Assembly (NCBI GenBank): GCA_052389435.1
Contig: JBQTIB010000020.1
Location: forward strand, 1 to 38,419
Source: JBQTKD01 sp052389435
Lineage (GTDB): Bacteria; Actinomycetota; Actinomycetes; Sporichthyales; Sporichthyaceae
Reading direction: 5' to 3'
DNA: 38,419 bases
Translations under genes and position numbers: made by a program
The notes under the pieces: model-generated
Databases searched by the model: none
Told to the model about the DNA's origin: nothing
Seen by the model: only the letters and a program-made list of their open reading frames with translations
Shown here: in pieces, positions 30,336 through 38,287 of the stretch
Position numbering within the stretch: the stretch's first letter is position 1
How the letters are laid out: the number at the start of each line of letters is the position of its first letter

Positions 30336-31876
30336 CACGCCTCCCTGGACCGAAGCCCTGCAACGCCGAGCCCCACGACGACGAGCCCCAACCCCGCGAG
30401 TACCCACGGGAGTTGGTCGTCGGTGGATGTCGAGCGGCCGTCGAACTCTGGCCCGCGGAGCGGCGTCACATAGGTGGCGCCGACCAGCCACAGGTTGTCG
30501 ACGGAGCGGGGCGTGCGGTCGGGTCCCGTGAGGGTGAGGCGGGCTCGGGAGAACAGCGCGGCACTGTCGCCGATCGAGGCCAGGAAGCCCGGAGAACCGG
30601 GGGTGATCGGCCGAATGCCCAGCGTACGAAGTCCGCGGTCGAGAACCTCGACGGAACGTCCCTCGTCCCCACCGCTCGTGGCGACCAGCAGTTCGCCGGC
30701 CGCGGTCCAGGCCAGCCCCGTCGGGAGGCCCGCCGGACTCGGCCGAGCCTGGGCTCCCGTCGGACTCGCCCACGCGAGGACCGCGCCGGTGCGGGCGTCG
30801 AGCGTGACAACCGTCCCGGGCGGAGTCGGGGCGTCTGCCCCTTCCTCCTCCAGGGCGCCGTAGCGCTCCGCCACGAGGGCGGCGAGCGTTCGCCCGTCCG
30901 GGCTCAGCACGATCTGGCCGAGCCGCGGGAACCGTTGGTGGAGCGTGCTCGCCTGCCCGCCGGCCGACACCCGGATCAGCGAGGCTTCGGGGCCGTCGCC
31001 GGCGGTCTGCGCGAAGAAGCCCCGGGAGTCCGCCACGGCCCCGACGAGTCCCTGTGCGATCGGCACGCGCCGCGTGGCGCGCTCGGTGAGGGTGTAGAGC
31101 GCGCTGCCGCCGCGACCGTCGTAGCCAGTGCCGCCGAGCACCTGGGCGGAGGTTCCCTCGGGGTCGAGGCAGCGCATCGCGTCTCCTACCGAGAGATCGG
31201 CGGGAAGGGCGAGCGTGCGCACGAGGCGCAGGGTCGCTGCGTCGTGGACGGTCACCTCGGATCTTCCGTAGGACTCGCCGGTGGTGAACGGGGAGTTCAG
31301 ATCGAACGGGTCGTGGGGGATGTAGGCGCTGGCGACGAGGGTCCGCCCGCCCGGACAGACGGCCACCGCGCCGACGTAGCCCGGCCGGCGGTCCCACGCG
31401 ACGACGCCTCCGCGTTCGTCCACGGTCGCGAGCCGGCTGCCGCCGTACTGTCCAGCGATCACCGCCACCGGCGCTTCGCGGGAAGTGGCACTCGGTGCCC
31501 CGAGTACCCGATCGAGCGCCGGGCCCGTGTCGAAGTTCGCGCAGCCTTCGGCGAGGATGCGCTTGCCTTCTCTCCGCAGGTAGAGCGGGCTGGTCTGCAG
31601 CGGCAGGGTGTCGAATGCGCAGACGTTGTTGGATTCGATGTGCACCTCGCCGCCTACACCCAGGTCCGGCCCAACCGAGCGCTCGATGCGAAAGGTCTCG
31701 CGTTCGCCGCCGTAGAAGTTCAGATCGGTGCGGGTCACCAGGGCCAGCGTCCAGCCCTCTCGGAGTCCGTGCTCGATGTCGGAGACGTGGCACGAGCACG
31801 CCTGTGCCGTGGGCGCGAACCAGGTGGTCGGCGCGGCGAGGGCAAGGGCCACCGTCAGCGCCGCGCGCCGACGCAT
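30335..31876 (-). CDS. Exported NTR/TIMP-like-beta-propeller protein, paralogue C
   Basis: 513 residues from ATG at 31876, overlapping the stop of paralogue D (TGATG). Signal peptide residues 1-26, cleavage TAQA before C27. C27, C29, C86 and C112 keep the four-cysteine pattern, with hydrophobic strands such as TLALVTRTD. The propeller part includes GGSRLATVDERGGVVAWDRR, VCPGG, VTVHDAATLRLVRTLALP, MRCLDPEG, and VLSPDGRTLAALVAER. The terminal anchor is LPWVLAGLGLVVVGLGVAGL and a short basic tail. No lipobox is present: position -3 to the Cys is Ala and -2 is Gln, so signal peptidase I rather than lipidation is expected. Confidence 0.72.
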   Translation of the reverse strand: MRRRAALTVALALAAPTTWFAPTAQACSCHVSDIEHGLREGWTLALVTRTDLNFYGGERETFRIERSVGPDLGVGGEVHIESNNVCAFDTLPLQTSPLYLRREGKRILAEGCANFDTGPALDRVLGAPSATSREAPVAVIAGQYGGSRLATVDERGGVVAWDRRPGYVGAVAVCPGGRTLVASAYIPHDPFDLNSPFTTGESYGRSEVTVHDAATLRLVRTLALPADLSVGDAMRCLDPEGTSAQVLGGTGYDGRGGSALYTLTERATRRVPIAQGLVGAVADSRGFFAQTAGDGPEASLIRVSAGGQASTLHQRFPRLGQIVLSPDGRTLAALVAERYGALEEEGADAPTPPGTVVTLDARTGAVLAWASPTGAQARPSPAGLPTGLAWTAAGELLVATSGGDEGRSVEVLDRGLRTLGIRPITPGSPGFLASIGDSAALFSRARLTLTGPDRTPRSVDNLWLVGATYVTPLRGPEFDGRSTSTDDQLPWVLAGLGLVVVGLGVAGLRSREA

Positions 31877-33357
31877 CACGCCCGCCCCCCGCGTCGTGCG
31901 CCCAGGGCCAACGCCAGCGACGTGAGCCCCAAAGCACCCAGCACGTAGGGAATCTGACGGTCCGTCGAGGCCGAGTCGTTCGATGCCGTGTCCAGGAGCG
32001 ACACGACGTGCGTGGTCGGCGCGAGCCAGAGATTCTCGACCACCTCGGTTCGACCCTGCGCGCGGGTCAGGGACAGGCGGGTCTTGCCGTAGCCGACCGC
32101 CACCTCGCCGACGGCGGCGAGAAGCCCGGGGGCGGCTGGGCGACTTCCGACCGGCCGCAGGTTCCGGTCGAGAGCCTGCACCGTTCCCTGCCGGTACGGG
32201 GCCTCGGCGTTGAGGTGGCCGATGCGCACCAGGAGTCGATTGCCGCCGGTCCACGCCAGGGCATCCGCCGTCGAGGCGGGCGTCCAGGAGGCGAGCGTCC
32301 CGCCGTCGCTCGCGTCGAACGACATCACCGATCCAGCTCCGGCGGCTGGGGAATCGGTGGCGGCGATGCCCGCGAGCGTCCGTCCGTCCGGGCTCAGCGC
32401 GAGCAGCCCTATGCGCGGAAAGTCCGTGCGGAGAACCCGCACCGCACCGGTCGGTTCGATGCGGACGAGGGAACGCCCGTCGGCGGTGGCGCCGAGGAAG
32501 CCCTCGCGGCCGGCGATCGGGGCGGACAGCCGCGTCGCGACCGGCACGAAGGAGGTCGAGTCCTCGGTGACCGAGAACAGCAGGCTGCCACCGCCCGCCC
32601 CGTCGCCGAGGACCAACACCTGCGCGCGGGTGCCGCCGGCGTCGACGCATCGCAGACCCTGCAGCGTTCGAAGGTTGGCGGGCAACGCCAGGGTGCGGAC
32701 CAGCCCGAGGCTGCGGGCGTCCCGGACGGTCAGCACGTCGTCGGCGTGCAGGGTGTCGTAGGACAGCACCGTCCGCCCGCCGGGACAGGCGGTCAGATTG
32801 CCGATGCGACCGGAGGTCCGGTCCCACGCCACCGCCTCGCCGCGGGAGTCGATGGCAACGAGGCCGCTGGTGCCGAACCGGCCGGCGAGGACCGCGACGG
32901 GCTCGGCGGTGGAGGTGGCGGGAGCCTCGCCGGCGATGACCTGGAGGGCGTCGCCGATGTCCGCGTCGCGGCAACCCGCGGCGGACCAGCCCTTCTTCTC
33001 CGGGTACGGCGAGACGGCCTTGACGCCCTGAAACGGGACGTAGCCGCACCCGCTGGCCGCGGCCCGGCCGGTCAGCACGGCGGGGAGCGCGGGCGGGGGC
33101 GTGCGGAGCGGTTTGCGGTCGGAGCCGCGCGTCGGGCCGGCCGAGCGGTCGACTCGAAGCTCGAGGCCGTCGCCGCCGTCGTTGGTCTGGGTGAGCACGG
33201 CCAGCGCCCGTCCGGCCCGACGCTCGTTGTCGAGGAAGGGATCGGGCCCGCTGCTGCACGAGCACGCCTGTGCCGGGCCCGCGAACAGGGCGAGCGGCGC
33301 GGACAGGGCCAGCGCCGCGGTCAGCGCCAGGCGGCGGTGAACGCGAATGATGCTCAC
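31876..33357 (-). CDS. Exported NTR/TIMP-like-beta-propeller protein, paralogue D (first of the array)
   Basis: 493 residues from GTG at 33357. Signal peptide 1-31, cleavage PAQA before C32, giving C-S-C-S. C32, C34, C104 and C129 match the four-cysteine scheme; extra residues between C34 and C104 make this the longest N-terminal module. The propeller part has GTSGLVAIDSRGEAVAWDRT, ACPGG, LTVRDARSLGLVRTLALP, LRCVDAGG and LALSPDGRTLAGIAA. The C-terminal helix YVLGALGLTSLALALGARR anchors it. It is the first gene of the four; no strong ribosome site precedes the GTG, and an inverted repeat overlaps the start codon. Confidence 0.72.
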   Translation of the reverse strand: MSIIRVHRRLALTAALALSAPLALFAGPAQACSCSSGPDPFLDNERRAGRALAVLTQTNDGGDGLELRVDRSAGPTRGSDRKPLRTPPPALPAVLTGRAAASGCGYVPFQGVKAVSPYPEKKGWSAAGCRDADIGDALQVIAGEAPATSTAEPVAVLAGRFGTSGLVAIDSRGEAVAWDRTSGRIGNLTACPGGRTVLSYDTLHADDVLTVRDARSLGLVRTLALPANLRTLQGLRCVDAGGTRAQVLVLGDGAGGGSLLFSVTEDSTSFVPVATRLSAPIAGREGFLGATADGRSLVRIEPTGAVRVLRTDFPRIGLLALSPDGRTLAGIAATDSPAAGAGSVMSFDASDGGTLASWTPASTADALAWTGGNRLLVRIGHLNAEAPYRQGTVQALDRNLRPVGSRPAAPGLLAAVGEVAVGYGKTRLSLTRAQGRTEVVENLWLAPTTHVVSLLDTASNDSASTDRQIPYVLGALGLTSLALALGARRGGRA

Positions 33358-33367
33358 TCGGCGAGTG
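33355..33367. promoter_or_regulatory. Inverted repeat over the start codon of paralogue D
   Basis: CACTC-GGC-GAGTG has perfect five-base arms and includes the GTG start codon. It could hide the start in mRNA or bind a protein. Confidence 0.25.
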
Positions 33368-33418
33368 TGCGGCTCCGGACGCCGAAAAGCAGCGGGTCCA
33401 CCGTGTCCGGTTTGCCGC

Positions 33419-33520
33419 CTAGGTCCAGGAGGTGCCCGCGCCGTCGCCCTCGACGGACTTGCGCTGCGTCGGGATCAGCGGACGAGACCGTTGCGCGGGA
33501 ATCAGCGGGCGGGGCTGCAT
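33419..33520 (-). CDS. Small repeat-containing peptide (33 aa), possible leader
   Basis: ATG at 33520 has GGAGGT nine bases upstream, the best ribosome site in this part of the window. The product has an internal duplication: RPLIPAQRS followed at once by RPLIPTQRK. It ends GDGAGTSWT. Codon third positions are almost all G or C, as in real genes here. The stop lies 61 bases before the start of paralogue D on the same strand, so it could be a leader peptide or a small protein of the operon. I do not recognise it. Confidence 0.5.
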   Translation of the reverse strand: MQPRPLIPAQRSRPLIPTQRKSVEGDGAGTSWT

Positions 33521-33730
33521 CGGTGCGACCTCCACGGGGCGGGCGAGGCGAACACAGAAAGTTTCGGAGTGCTCCCGCCGGGCCTTGAGGGGGTGGAGTG
33601 CTTGTCCCGAAACGTCCGAATTGCCCGGAGGTGCCGACGGGCGAGAGGGTAATTTCGGGGTACGGCCGAATCGCGACGCCCAACGACACTGGGGTGTCGC
33701 GATCGACGGACTGGACCCCCGTTGCCGGTC
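33521..33730. promoter_or_regulatory. Leader region upstream of the small peptide, with a hairpin/operator
   Basis: ATCGCGAC (33670-33677) and GTCGCGAT (33696-33703) form perfect eight-base arms; CCCA and TGGG inside can pair as well. The promoter of the peptide-and-array transcript should lie nearby, but I find no convincing -35/-10. No gene is credible here. Confidence 0.35.
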
Positions 33731-33779
33731 GAAAACGGTGCCGCCCCGTCGCGCTCTGTGGAGCGACGGGGCGGCACCG
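33731..33779 (-). terminator. Intrinsic terminator of the downstream TetR gene
   Basis: A 17-bp perfect stem (33736-33752 with 33763-33779, sequence CGGTGCCGCCCCGTCGC) and ten-base loop are followed on the minus strand by TTTTC. It lies 17 bases past the TetR stop codon. Confidence 0.88.
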
Positions 33780-33795
33780 ACGGTTCGGGGGCGAG

Positions 33796-34473
33796 TCAGA
33801 GGCGCAGGAACTCCACCGAGATGCGGCCGTCCTGTTCGGCGACCGTGGCCCGCACCGGGCAGATCAGCTCGATCAGGCCGACCAGGGCGCGCACGTAGGC
33901 GTCGCGGTCCACGGGCCGCCCGCGATGGGCCATGCCGATGCCGACGGCCATGAGCTGGTCGGTGTGCACGGCCAGGCGGTCGCTGGGAACGAACGGGGCG
34001 ACCATCGCCGAGATGAGCTCGTCGGCGGCCTTGTCTATGCGGGCCTGGGCCTCGGCGATCACGGCGTTGCTGTGCCCCCAGGCGCGCAGCGCGGCCTCGG
34101 CCTCGTGGGCCATGTTCGCCACCGCGGAGATGATCATTCCCATACGACGCAGGGGATCCGGCTCGCGGCCGAAGTCGTCGAGCAGCGTCTGCCAGGCGTA
34201 CTCCCAGTACGCGACGAACGCCTCGACGAACTCGGGCATCGAGTAGAAGTGGTAGTAGAACGAGCCCTTGGTCACGCCGAGGCGGTCGCACATGTTGGTG
34301 GCGGTGACGCCGTCGGGGCCGGCCTCGGCCAGGATGTCGAACGCGGCCTGGAAGTAGGACTCCGAACTCATCCGCGGGGTTGCAGGCTTGCGGCGGTGGG
34401 CCGCGGGGCGGGCGGGCATGCGGCCCGGTTCGACGAGGAGACGCTGCGGCGGGTGCTGCTTGGCTGCGGGCAC
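33796..34473 (-). CDS. TetR-family transcriptional regulator
   Basis: 225 residues from GTG at 34473, which follows AAAGGGTGG; ATG codons at 34419 and 34371 are alternatives. The helix-turn-helix is SYFQAAFDILAEAGPDGVTA followed by TNMCDRLGVTKGSFYYHFYS (about residues 39-78). The ligand domain follows. The first 30 residues are basic and Pro/Ala-rich (AAKQHPPQRLLVEPGRMPA). A perfect palindrome GTGGAAC-GTT-GTTCCAC upstream is its likely operator. Divergent from an exported protein, it probably controls itself and perhaps that gene. Confidence 0.85.
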   Translation of the reverse strand: MPAAKQHPPQRLLVEPGRMPARPAAHRRKPATPRMSSESYFQAAFDILAEAGPDGVTATNMCDRLGVTKGSFYYHFYSMPEFVEAFVAYWEYAWQTLLDDFGREPDPLRRMGMIISAVANMAHEAEAALRAWGHSNAVIAEAQARIDKAADELISAMVAPFVPSDRLAVHTDQLMAVGIGMAHRGRPVDRDAYVRALVGLIELICPVRATVAEQDGRISVEFLRL

Positions 34474-34517
34474 TGTCTGGCTACCACCCTTTCTTGCGCG
34501 AGGCGACGCGAGGGTTA

Positions 34518-34534
34518 GTGGAACGTTGTTCCAC
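34518..34534. promoter_or_regulatory. Palindromic TetR-type operator
   Basis: GTGGAAC-GTT-GTTCCAC, two perfect seven-base arms, 45 bases before the TetR start. A related but imperfect site lies at 36582-36602. Confidence 0.6.
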
Positions 34535-34738
34535 AGGCAGTGTAAGCCCGGTGCGGTATTTCGGGGCGACATTAAATACCTAATGGTATGCAAGACGTAC
34601 CGTATGTCATTCTGCGCATCCGGAAATTTGTCGCGCTTAACGCGTAACGCAATCGACATGAGGGGCGATTCTGGCGTTGTAGACGAAAACGCGGCGCCCC
34701 ACGAGGGCCCGAGTCCCGACTTCGGCGAACGGTAGAAA
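34535..34738. other. Relatively AT-rich intergenic region
   Basis: 204 bases hold the promoter of the exported protein gene. ATACC-TAAT-GGTAT (34576-34589) is a short inverted repeat in an AT-rich patch (about 34560-34660). I see no clear -35/-10 pair or RNA structure. Confidence 0.4.
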
Positions 34739-35800
34739 ATGACTAACTTCCGCAGCTACAAGCGCCTGGCCTCGCTCGCCGGCGCCACCGGTGCCCTGCT
34801 CATGGTCGGCACCGCCCTTCCGGGCGCGGCCACCGCAGCCACCAGCAAGTTCGACTTCACCGAGTCCAGTTACATCCTGACCCTGCGTTCGGGCGGTCTC
34901 GAGCCCTACGCGTTCATCCCGCGGGACCTGCCGATCGACGTTGGCCATTCCTACGTAGACCTGATCCACGACATTGGTCAGGAGAGGGGCCGCTGCGAGG
35001 TTCTCGGCGCCGGCTACTGGCTGGGCGGCGAGCTCGAGGAGGGCGTGCTCGGCGCCGGTGCGGCTCCGCCGGACGCCGGCGATGTCTCCGGCGGGTACCG
35101 CAACCCGACCCTCACGCGCGACGTAGCCCCGAACCTCTCCCCGGGCGAGAACCAGTCCGCGCGCGATCCGGGCGTCCGCAACTACTTCCCGCCCGGCAAC
35201 GAGATCGTCGACATCCCGTCGAACGGCAACGGGCCGAAGTGGCAGGCCAAATGCGACAGCGACGCCAAGGGTTCGGCTACTGGCGACGTGGTCAACGTCG
35301 GCGGTTTCCAGGTTGTCGGCTCGACCGCGCAGGCCGAGGTCGACAAGACCACCGGTGTCTACACCGGCACCAGCCGCGCCTACGTCTTCGGTCTCGAGGG
35401 CGCCTCGGGCTTCGACAGCGCCTCCTCGTTCATGCAGGTCGTCAACAAGCCGAACGCCAAGCCGACGATCACCTACCGCATGAGCTACTTCAACTCCGGC
35501 GACAACAAGACCAAGAGCGGCATTACGTTTGGAGGCAGCGACATCCCGGTCGAGGACTTCGCCAAGGCCTTCAACGACGGAGCCAAAGCCTTCTCGGATG
35601 CGGCAGCCCCTGTCGGCCCGTTCGGTGCCGGGACGTTGACCCCCGAGGTCGGCGTCAGCACCGACGGTGGTCGCTACTCCATCACCATTTCCGCCGGTCA
35701 TGGCGTCACTGGCCTGACGGCTCGCGAGGGAACAGCTGGTGGCCGGCAGGGCATGCGTATCGGCTCCGTGACGTTCACTGGAGTGTATGGCAACGCGTGA
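34739..35800 (+). CDS. Hypothetical exported protein, 353 aa
   Basis: A signal peptide of about 34 residues (LASLAGATGALLMVGTALPG, cleaved near ATA-ATS) is followed by a Gly/Asp/Asn/Ser/Thr-rich mature chain that alternates strands and turns, with only two cysteines (RGRCEVLG and QAKCDSDA), likely one disulfide. There is no membrane anchor and no lipobox, so the protein is probably secreted. Segments such as TTGVYTGTSRAYVFGLEG and GRYSITISAGHGVTGL suggest a beta-sandwich or barrel. I considered an MspA-like porin but do not see its signature. The ribosome site is weak (GAACGGTAGAAA). The gene ends at a strong terminator, so it is a single-gene transcript. Confidence 0.7.
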   Translation: MTNFRSYKRLASLAGATGALLMVGTALPGAATAATSKFDFTESSYILTLRSGGLEPYAFIPRDLPIDVGHSYVDLIHDIGQERGRCEVLGAGYWLGGELEEGVLGAGAAPPDAGDVSGGYRNPTLTRDVAPNLSPGENQSARDPGVRNYFPPGNEIVDIPSNGNGPKWQAKCDSDAKGSATGDVVNVGGFQVVGSTAQAEVDKTTGVYTGTSRAYVFGLEGASGFDSASSFMQVVNKPNAKPTITYRMSYFNSGDNKTKSGITFGGSDIPVEDFAKAFNDGAKAFSDAAAPVGPFGAGTLTPEVGVSTDGGRYSITISAGHGVTGLTAREGTAGGRQGMRIGSVTFTGVYGNA

Positions 35801-35844
35801 TCTTTCCGGCGCCTGCGACATGGCGCCGCTGGTATTCGGAAGTT

Positions 35845-35883
35845 CGCACCCGGTCTGACGATACGTCAGGCCGGGTGCGTTTC
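35845..35883 (+). terminator. Intrinsic terminator after the exported protein gene
   Basis: A 16-bp stem (35845-35860 with 35864-35879, one G-U pair) around a three-base loop ATA, followed by TTTC. The convergent TetR gene ends six bases further on, so it may work in both directions. Confidence 0.85.
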
Positions 35884-35888
35884 TGAAT

Positions 35889-36512
35889 TCAGGGCGCGAA
35901 GCCGCGCACCATGGTTTCGAGCATCGTGGTGTAGGCGAGTTCGGCGTCGTCGGTCAGCACGAGGTCCGCCAACTCCAGGGCCACGGCTCCGTGCGCGGCG
36001 TTCCACATGACCTGGCCGACCAGCGTCAGGTCGTCCTTGCGCAGCGCGCCCGCGGCCATCGCGTAGTCGACGATGTCCAGGAACTCTCCGAACGCCGCCA
36101 ACGAGTGGTTCGCGACCTCCGGGGACCCCAAACCGAGGCGGGCGAGGAAAATCGCCTGGTAGTGGGCCGGGTTCGCAAGGGCCCAGTCCCGGTAGCGCAG
36201 ACCGCTGTTGCGCAGCCGCTCGTACGGATCGGTCTCGCCGCGGTGGCGAACGGAGGACCGGAAGTCGGAGATCGTGCGGATCAGCAGCGCATCGACGAAT
36301 GCGTCCTTGCTGCCGAAGCGGTTGTAGACGCCCATCGGCGCCACCCCGGCCTCGGTCGCGACCGCGCGCACGGTGATGCCGGCCAGGCCCTCGCGGCGCA
36401 GCACCTCGTCCGCGGCGTCGATCAACAGCGTCTCGACGTCCCTGCTGGGGGTACGCGGACGCTGCAGCGAGGGGTCGGTGCGCGGGGCGCGGGCGCTGTC
36501 CATCGAGCCCAC
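35889..36512 (-). CDS. TetR-family transcriptional regulator
   Basis: 207 residues from GTG at 36512; ATG at 36503 is an equally good start, and neither has a ribosome site. The helix-turn-helix is LLIDAADEVLRREGLAGITV followed by RAVATEAGVAPMGVYNRFGS (about residues 29-68), then KDAFVDALL. The C-terminal domain contains LRYRDWALANPAHYQAIFL, typical of the TetR_C domain found with short-chain or fatty-acid regulators. It is divergent from the LmeA-like gene, with an imperfect inverted repeat between them (36582-36602) as possible operator. Confidence 0.85.
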   Translation of the reverse strand: MGSMDSARAPRTDPSLQRPRTPSRDVETLLIDAADEVLRREGLAGITVRAVATEAGVAPMGVYNRFGSKDAFVDALLIRTISDFRSSVRHRGETDPYERLRNSGLRYRDWALANPAHYQAIFLARLGLGSPEVANHSLAAFGEFLDIVDYAMAAGALRKDDLTLVGQVMWNAAHGAVALELADLVLTDDAELAYTTMLETMVRGFAP

Positions 36513-36581
36513 TGTGCCGCAGAATCGCGGCGACCGCTGCCCCCGAATCGCGGTACGGAACCGTTCTCGACGCCTGGCGCG

Positions 36582-36602
36582 TTGTGGAACGTCGTGCTAC
36601 AA
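36582..36602. promoter_or_regulatory. Imperfect inverted repeat before the LmeA-like gene
   Basis: TTGTGGAAC and GTGCTACAA match in seven of nine positions around a three-base spacer. It resembles the perfect site at 34518 (same GTGGAAC half), so the two TetR proteins may recognise related DNA. Confidence 0.4.
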
Positions 36603-36620
36603 AATCTGCATGGAACGGAC

Positions 36621-37361
36621 ATGAGCACGTTCGAGCAGGCCGCGTCCCCGGTGGCACCCGCGGCGAAGCGTCCGCGGCGCCGCCCGTCCCGTCGCGTCGT
36701 CCTGATCGGCTCGCTCGCCGCGGCCGTGGTCCTCGTGCCGGCCGCAGACGTGGTCGCGCGTCAGGTCGCCGAACGGGCCGTCGCCGGCGGAATGCAGGAC
36801 CAGTTCGCCAGTGCAGAGCGCCCCGACGTCTCGCTCGGCGGCACGCCGTTCATCCCGCAGCTGTTCACCCGCGAGCTCTCCAGCGTCACCTTCGACGTCG
36901 TGGGCGCCACGGCGTGCAAGGTCCGGATGGACCGCATGCACGCCGAGCTGACCGGCGTGAAGCGCTCGGGAGACGGCGTGCAGGCCAAGACGGTCAAGGG
37001 CGACGTGCTGCTGCGCTACGACGACCTCAACGCCTCCATCGCGCCGTTGCAGCTGTCCGGCAGCGGCGACGGGCGCGTCGCGATCGCCGCCGGCGGGTCC
37101 TTCCTGGGAGCACGGGCCAGCGGGCTGCCGCGCATCGAGAGCGGCCACCTCGTCATCGAGCCCGAGGGCCTGACCGCCACCCTCGGCGGAGCGACCGTGA
37201 TCGACGGCAACCTCGGGGCCCTGCCCGAGATCCGCATCCCGCTGCGAGACGTCCCCACCAACCTGAACCTGCGCCTCACGCCCAACGCCGACGGCCTGGC
37301 CCTGGCCTTCGACGGCACCGACGTACGGGTCGACGACACCGGCGGCACCTGTCGGTCCTAG
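36621..37361 (+). CDS. DUF2993 / LmeA-like phospholipid-binding protein
   Basis: 246 residues. A basic N-terminus (AKRPRRRPSRR) precedes one membrane helix (VVLIGSLAAAVVLVPAADVV, about 26-45), and the rest is a DUF2993 domain. The characteristic start ADVVARQVAERAVAGGMQDQ leads to PDVSLGGTPFIPQLFTRELS, a segment shared with the mycobacterial protein LmeA, and ends FDGTDVRVD. LmeA binds phosphoinositides in the periplasm and helps elongate the mannan of lipomannan. Whether this protein has that role depends on the organism's envelope. GGAACGGAC precedes ATG at 36621. It is followed, 17 bp later, by the DNA glycosylase gene. Confidence 0.78.
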   Translation: MSTFEQAASPVAPAAKRPRRRPSRRVVLIGSLAAAVVLVPAADVVARQVAERAVAGGMQDQFASAERPDVSLGGTPFIPQLFTRELSSVTFDVVGATACKVRMDRMHAELTGVKRSGDGVQAKTVKGDVLLRYDDLNASIAPLQLSGSGDGRVAIAAGGSFLGARASGLPRIESGHLVIEPEGLTATLGGATVIDGNLGALPEIRIPLRDVPTNLNLRLTPNADGLALAFDGTDVRVDDTGGTCRS

Positions 37362-37378
37362 CTGGGTAGTTTGAACGC

Positions 37379-38287
37379 GTGCCCGAACTTCCCGAGGTGG
37401 AGGCCCTACGGCGGCTGCTGACCGAGCGCGCCGTCGGCCGTCCGGTGTCCCGGATCGACGTCGCCGCGTTCAGCGTGCTGAAGACCTACGATCCACCCGT
37501 CGCCGCCGCCGCCGGGCTGTTCGTCTCCGGCATCGCCCGCCACGGCAAGTTCCTCGACGTCGAAATCGGCGGCGACGCACCGGGTTCGGCGCCCATCCAC
37601 CTCGTGACCCACCTTGCGCGCGCCGGCTGGCTGCAGTGGCGGGACAACCTCCCCGCGCAGGCGCCCAAACCGGGCAAGGGACCGTTGGCGCTGCGGGTGC
37701 ACCTCGGCGAACGCGACGGCGATCCGGCCGACTCCGCGTTCGGGTTCGACCTCACCGAGGCCGGCACCAAGAAAAGCCTGGCCGTCTACTGCGTCCGCTC
37801 CCCGGCCGAGGTTCCCGGCATAGCTCGGCTCGGCCCGGATCCGCTGCACCCCGACTTCGCCGCCGCCGACCTCGGTGCGTTGCTCGCCGCCGCGGGCCGC
37901 GCGCAGCTCAAGGGCGTCCTGCGGGACCAGTCCGTACTCGCCGGGATCGGAAACGCCTACTCCGACGAGGTTCTGCACGTCGCACGGCTCTCCCCGTTCA
38001 AGCCGGCGAACAGCCTCGGCCAGGACGAGGTCGCGGCCCTGCACGCGATCATCCGAGACACCCTCGGCGAGGCGATCGGCCGCGCGGAGGGCCTGGCCAC
38101 CAAGGACCTGAAGGCGGAGAAGAAGGCGGGGCTGCGGGTCCACGGCCGCGCCGGAGCGCCGTGTCCGGTCTGCGGCGACGTCGTCCGCGAGGTGTCCTTC
38201 GCCGACTCCGCCCTGCAGTACTGCGCCACCTGTCAGACCGGCGGCAAGCCGCTCGCGGACCGCCGCATGTCCAAGCTGCTGAAGTAG
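37379..38287 (+). CDS. Fpg/Nei-family DNA glycosylase/AP lyase
   Basis: 302 residues, starting GTG at 37379. After removal of the first residue the N-terminus is PELPEVE, with the catalytic Pro and Glu of the family. The lysine in GIARHGKFLDV is near residue 57. The H2TH DNA-binding motif is RDQSVLAGIGNAYSDEVLHV near 184-203. The C-terminal zinc finger is CPVC...CATC (about 261-285), followed by basic RRMSKLLK. It removes oxidised bases and nicks the strand. The region between 85 and 145 (QWRDNLPAQAPKPGKGPLAL) differs from typical Fpg, so it may be a Nei-like branch with its own substrate range. Confidence 0.85.
   Translation: MPELPEVEALRRLLTERAVGRPVSRIDVAAFSVLKTYDPPVAAAAGLFVSGIARHGKFLDVEIGGDAPGSAPIHLVTHLARAGWLQWRDNLPAQAPKPGKGPLALRVHLGERDGDPADSAFGFDLTEAGTKKSLAVYCVRSPAEVPGIARLGPDPLHPDFAAADLGALLAAAGRAQLKGVLRDQSVLAGIGNAYSDEVLHVARLSPFKPANSLGQDEVAALHAIIRDTLGEAIGRAEGLATKDLKAEKKAGLRVHGRAGAPCPVCGDVVREVSFADSALQYCATCQTGGKPLADRRMSKLLK

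Noticed and set aside
27331..33357. Lipoproteins, because of Cys at the signal peptide end
   Set aside because: Residues before the Cys are AAA, TAQA and PAQA, without the Leu at -3 of a lipobox, and paralogue B has Phe there. Signal peptidase I cleavage fits all four.
34739..35800. MspA-type porin
   Set aside because: Signal peptide and strand-rich composition fit loosely, but no MspA signature segment is seen and length is greater.
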